Of a stretch of 64,000 bases of DNA, positions 62,582 through 64,000 are shown in pieces. The stretch covers positions 27,939,131 to 28,003,130 of the forward strand of contig NC_049981.1 of NCBI RefSeq assembly GCF_000003815.2, given 5' to 3'. The notes below the pieces were generated by a model that saw nothing but the letters and a program-made list of their open reading frames with translations, was not told the origin of the DNA and did not search any database. The position numbers and the translations under genes are program-made. Positions within the stretch are counted from its first letter, which is position 1. Each line of letters starts with the position of its first letter. The DNA is from Branchiostoma floridae. Taxonomy: Eukaryota; Chordata; Leptocardii; Amphioxiformes; Branchiostomatidae.

Positions 62582-64000
62582 CTGAAAACAGGGAGGGTGT
62601 GAATGGGGGTGGTCAGAGGCCGCCAACTAGCTACTTTTGAAATCTAATTCTTTATTGCAATAAGTTAATAAGCTAGGATAATTTTATGATAGCATTATTG
62701 GAAGTAACACATATGGCGCAATCTATATTGCCTATGTCAAAAGTCGCCTTCAAAAAGATAAAAAGAAGCACAATCTTTTAGTTATTGTTTTCTATCGTTT
62801 ATTGAACGGATGTCCGATCAGCATATATCTGAACAAAAGTGTCCTTGATCGCTTGTAAACAACGCCAAATACTTTCAGCGAGCGGGAAAGCTGCCATTTA
62901 ACGACTGCATTACACAACGGTCATGGGTACGACGTCTTTGACCGTTTTTGACCGTTGAGCTCATCATTACAGACCTATCCACCGCTCCAACGAAAAACCC
63001 CATCGACGCTTCTCAAAACAAACGATCATATTTCTTGCGGATAGTTGGCCTCGTGTGTTACGCAGATGAAATTTTATTGTGAAACCTTATCTTTCAACAA
63101 GTCATGTAGATCCCGGAATCAACTCCATTGAACCCACAAGCACCGGCACCTCTGTGTTTGTAAACCTTCTGTGTTCCGTGTTGGACTGGCATACAAACAC
63201 GGACAGCTGCTCTTTCATTGGCGATGCTTAAAAAGCTAAAATGATATTCACAGAAAATTCTCCACAGTGGCAGAGGAAGAGTAAACAACCCGGGGCTCGT
63301 TTCATCCTTCCCGAACGTCACAACGTATATCTGGAAATAATGGCTTTAAAATAAGTCTTGGAGACTGACAAGATCACGTCTTCAGACTTGACGTTCAGAA
63401 GTTGCATTTTGATCACGTTCTGCAAACGTACTTTAGCCTGTGACTTTGATGAAATATTATCTTACATACAATAAAAATCAAAACATTTTATAGCCGTTCC
63501 CTTACAGCATATATGTACATGTAACACCCAGGGTATAGGCCCTACTTTCCATACACGATGACCTCAGTCTCATTTGCCTGGCTGCCCACGAGTTGCCCAT
63601 GACCTACCAATTTGTTGTAAAAGGAGCACCAGACAAGACCCCAAAATTTACGGTTGTCAAATCTCGGTTCTCCCTACATGTCTAGCCTATCGCCCAGAAG
63701 CCAGTGACAGCTAATTGAGATGTACTGTGCATCCCAAATCACCAGAGCACCAAGTATCGTAAAGATATTCGCAAATATCTGTGGACACAAATATGACCAG
63801 GATGCTCGTAAAACATGGTCAATTGCCGGATTTTCTGTCATAAACATATTTCGATGCGTCCATCTGCTCCCCGTAAATGCTACACCAAACAGCAGTTGCC
63901 CTAAGCTATATAGCTAGTTTTGTATGACTGCCTACACAGCGATTTTAGCTTGACCGAGAAGCCGTCAGATTACACCCTTCACACCCCCGAAGGCATCCTT
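62582..64000 (-). other. Upstream intron or flank of the gene
   Basis: If the acceptor at 62582-62583 is real, this is intron before exon 1 and the promoter lies further right, possibly outside the window. No untranslated exon could be placed with confidence. Confidence 0.4.

Noticed and set aside
1-64000. Search for SH3 and LIM domains, tRNAs, rRNA and CRISPR arrays
   Set aside because: No ALYDY/WYxG-type SH3 signature, no LIM Cys/His pattern, no tRNA cloverleaf and no regularly spaced repeats were recognised on either strand by reading.

Overview
The window looks like invertebrate deuterostome DNA, most likely amphioxus (Branchiostoma). It is AT-rich and full of short non-autonomous DNA transposons, with many scattered TACATGTA words and small exons in long introns. 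The species call is an inference; hemichordate or mollusc DNA could look similar. There are two runs of N (10962-11061 and 41385-41500).

Almost all interpretable content is one large gene on the minus strand, running from a 5' exon at about 62.6 kb to a last exon ending at 696. I assembled 21 coding exons by hand. Every junction has GT/AG borders and every reading phase matches, giving a conceptual protein of about 1,939 residues. The first two coding exons (62336-62431 and 32358-32509, separated by a 30-kb intron) together make a PDZ domain of the PDLIM/Zasp/synaptopodin-2 type. The middle exons encode long proline/serine-rich disordered sequence. The exons from 15.3 kb to 5.0 kb encode a sorbin-homology (SoHo) region like that of vertebrate SORBS1/2/3 (CAP/ponsin, ArgBP2, vinexin). 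Hallmarks are FEGAGPQDESG, DWYKKMFKSMH and IEDYEPGKSSIL. The last exon is a 687-codon acidic, serine- and proline-rich tail. The SH3 domains that end vertebrate SORBS proteins are not in the window.

The main discovery candidate is this PDZ + SoHo architecture. It comes with an alternative terminal exon (23238-23401, own stop and AATAAA) that could end a PDZ-only protein, and a possible second promoter and first exon (57470-57556) that would make a form without the N-terminal half of the PDZ. Three candidate small cassette exons (9, 12 and 48 nt) all keep the reading frame. The domains point to an actin-cytoskeleton or adhesion scaffold, as in muscle Z-lines or focal adhesions.

Region by region: 1-695 is the 3' UTR; 0.7-24.8 kb is exon-dense; 25-34 kb has four exons among five transposon-like pieces or arrays; 34-57 kb is the large first intron with MITEs, a minisatellite and a TA repeat; 57.4-58.1 kb is a CpG-rich block; 59.4 kb has a GT repeat; 62.3-62.6 kb holds the start codon exon. 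I see no tRNA, rRNA or CRISPR features, and no second convincing gene.
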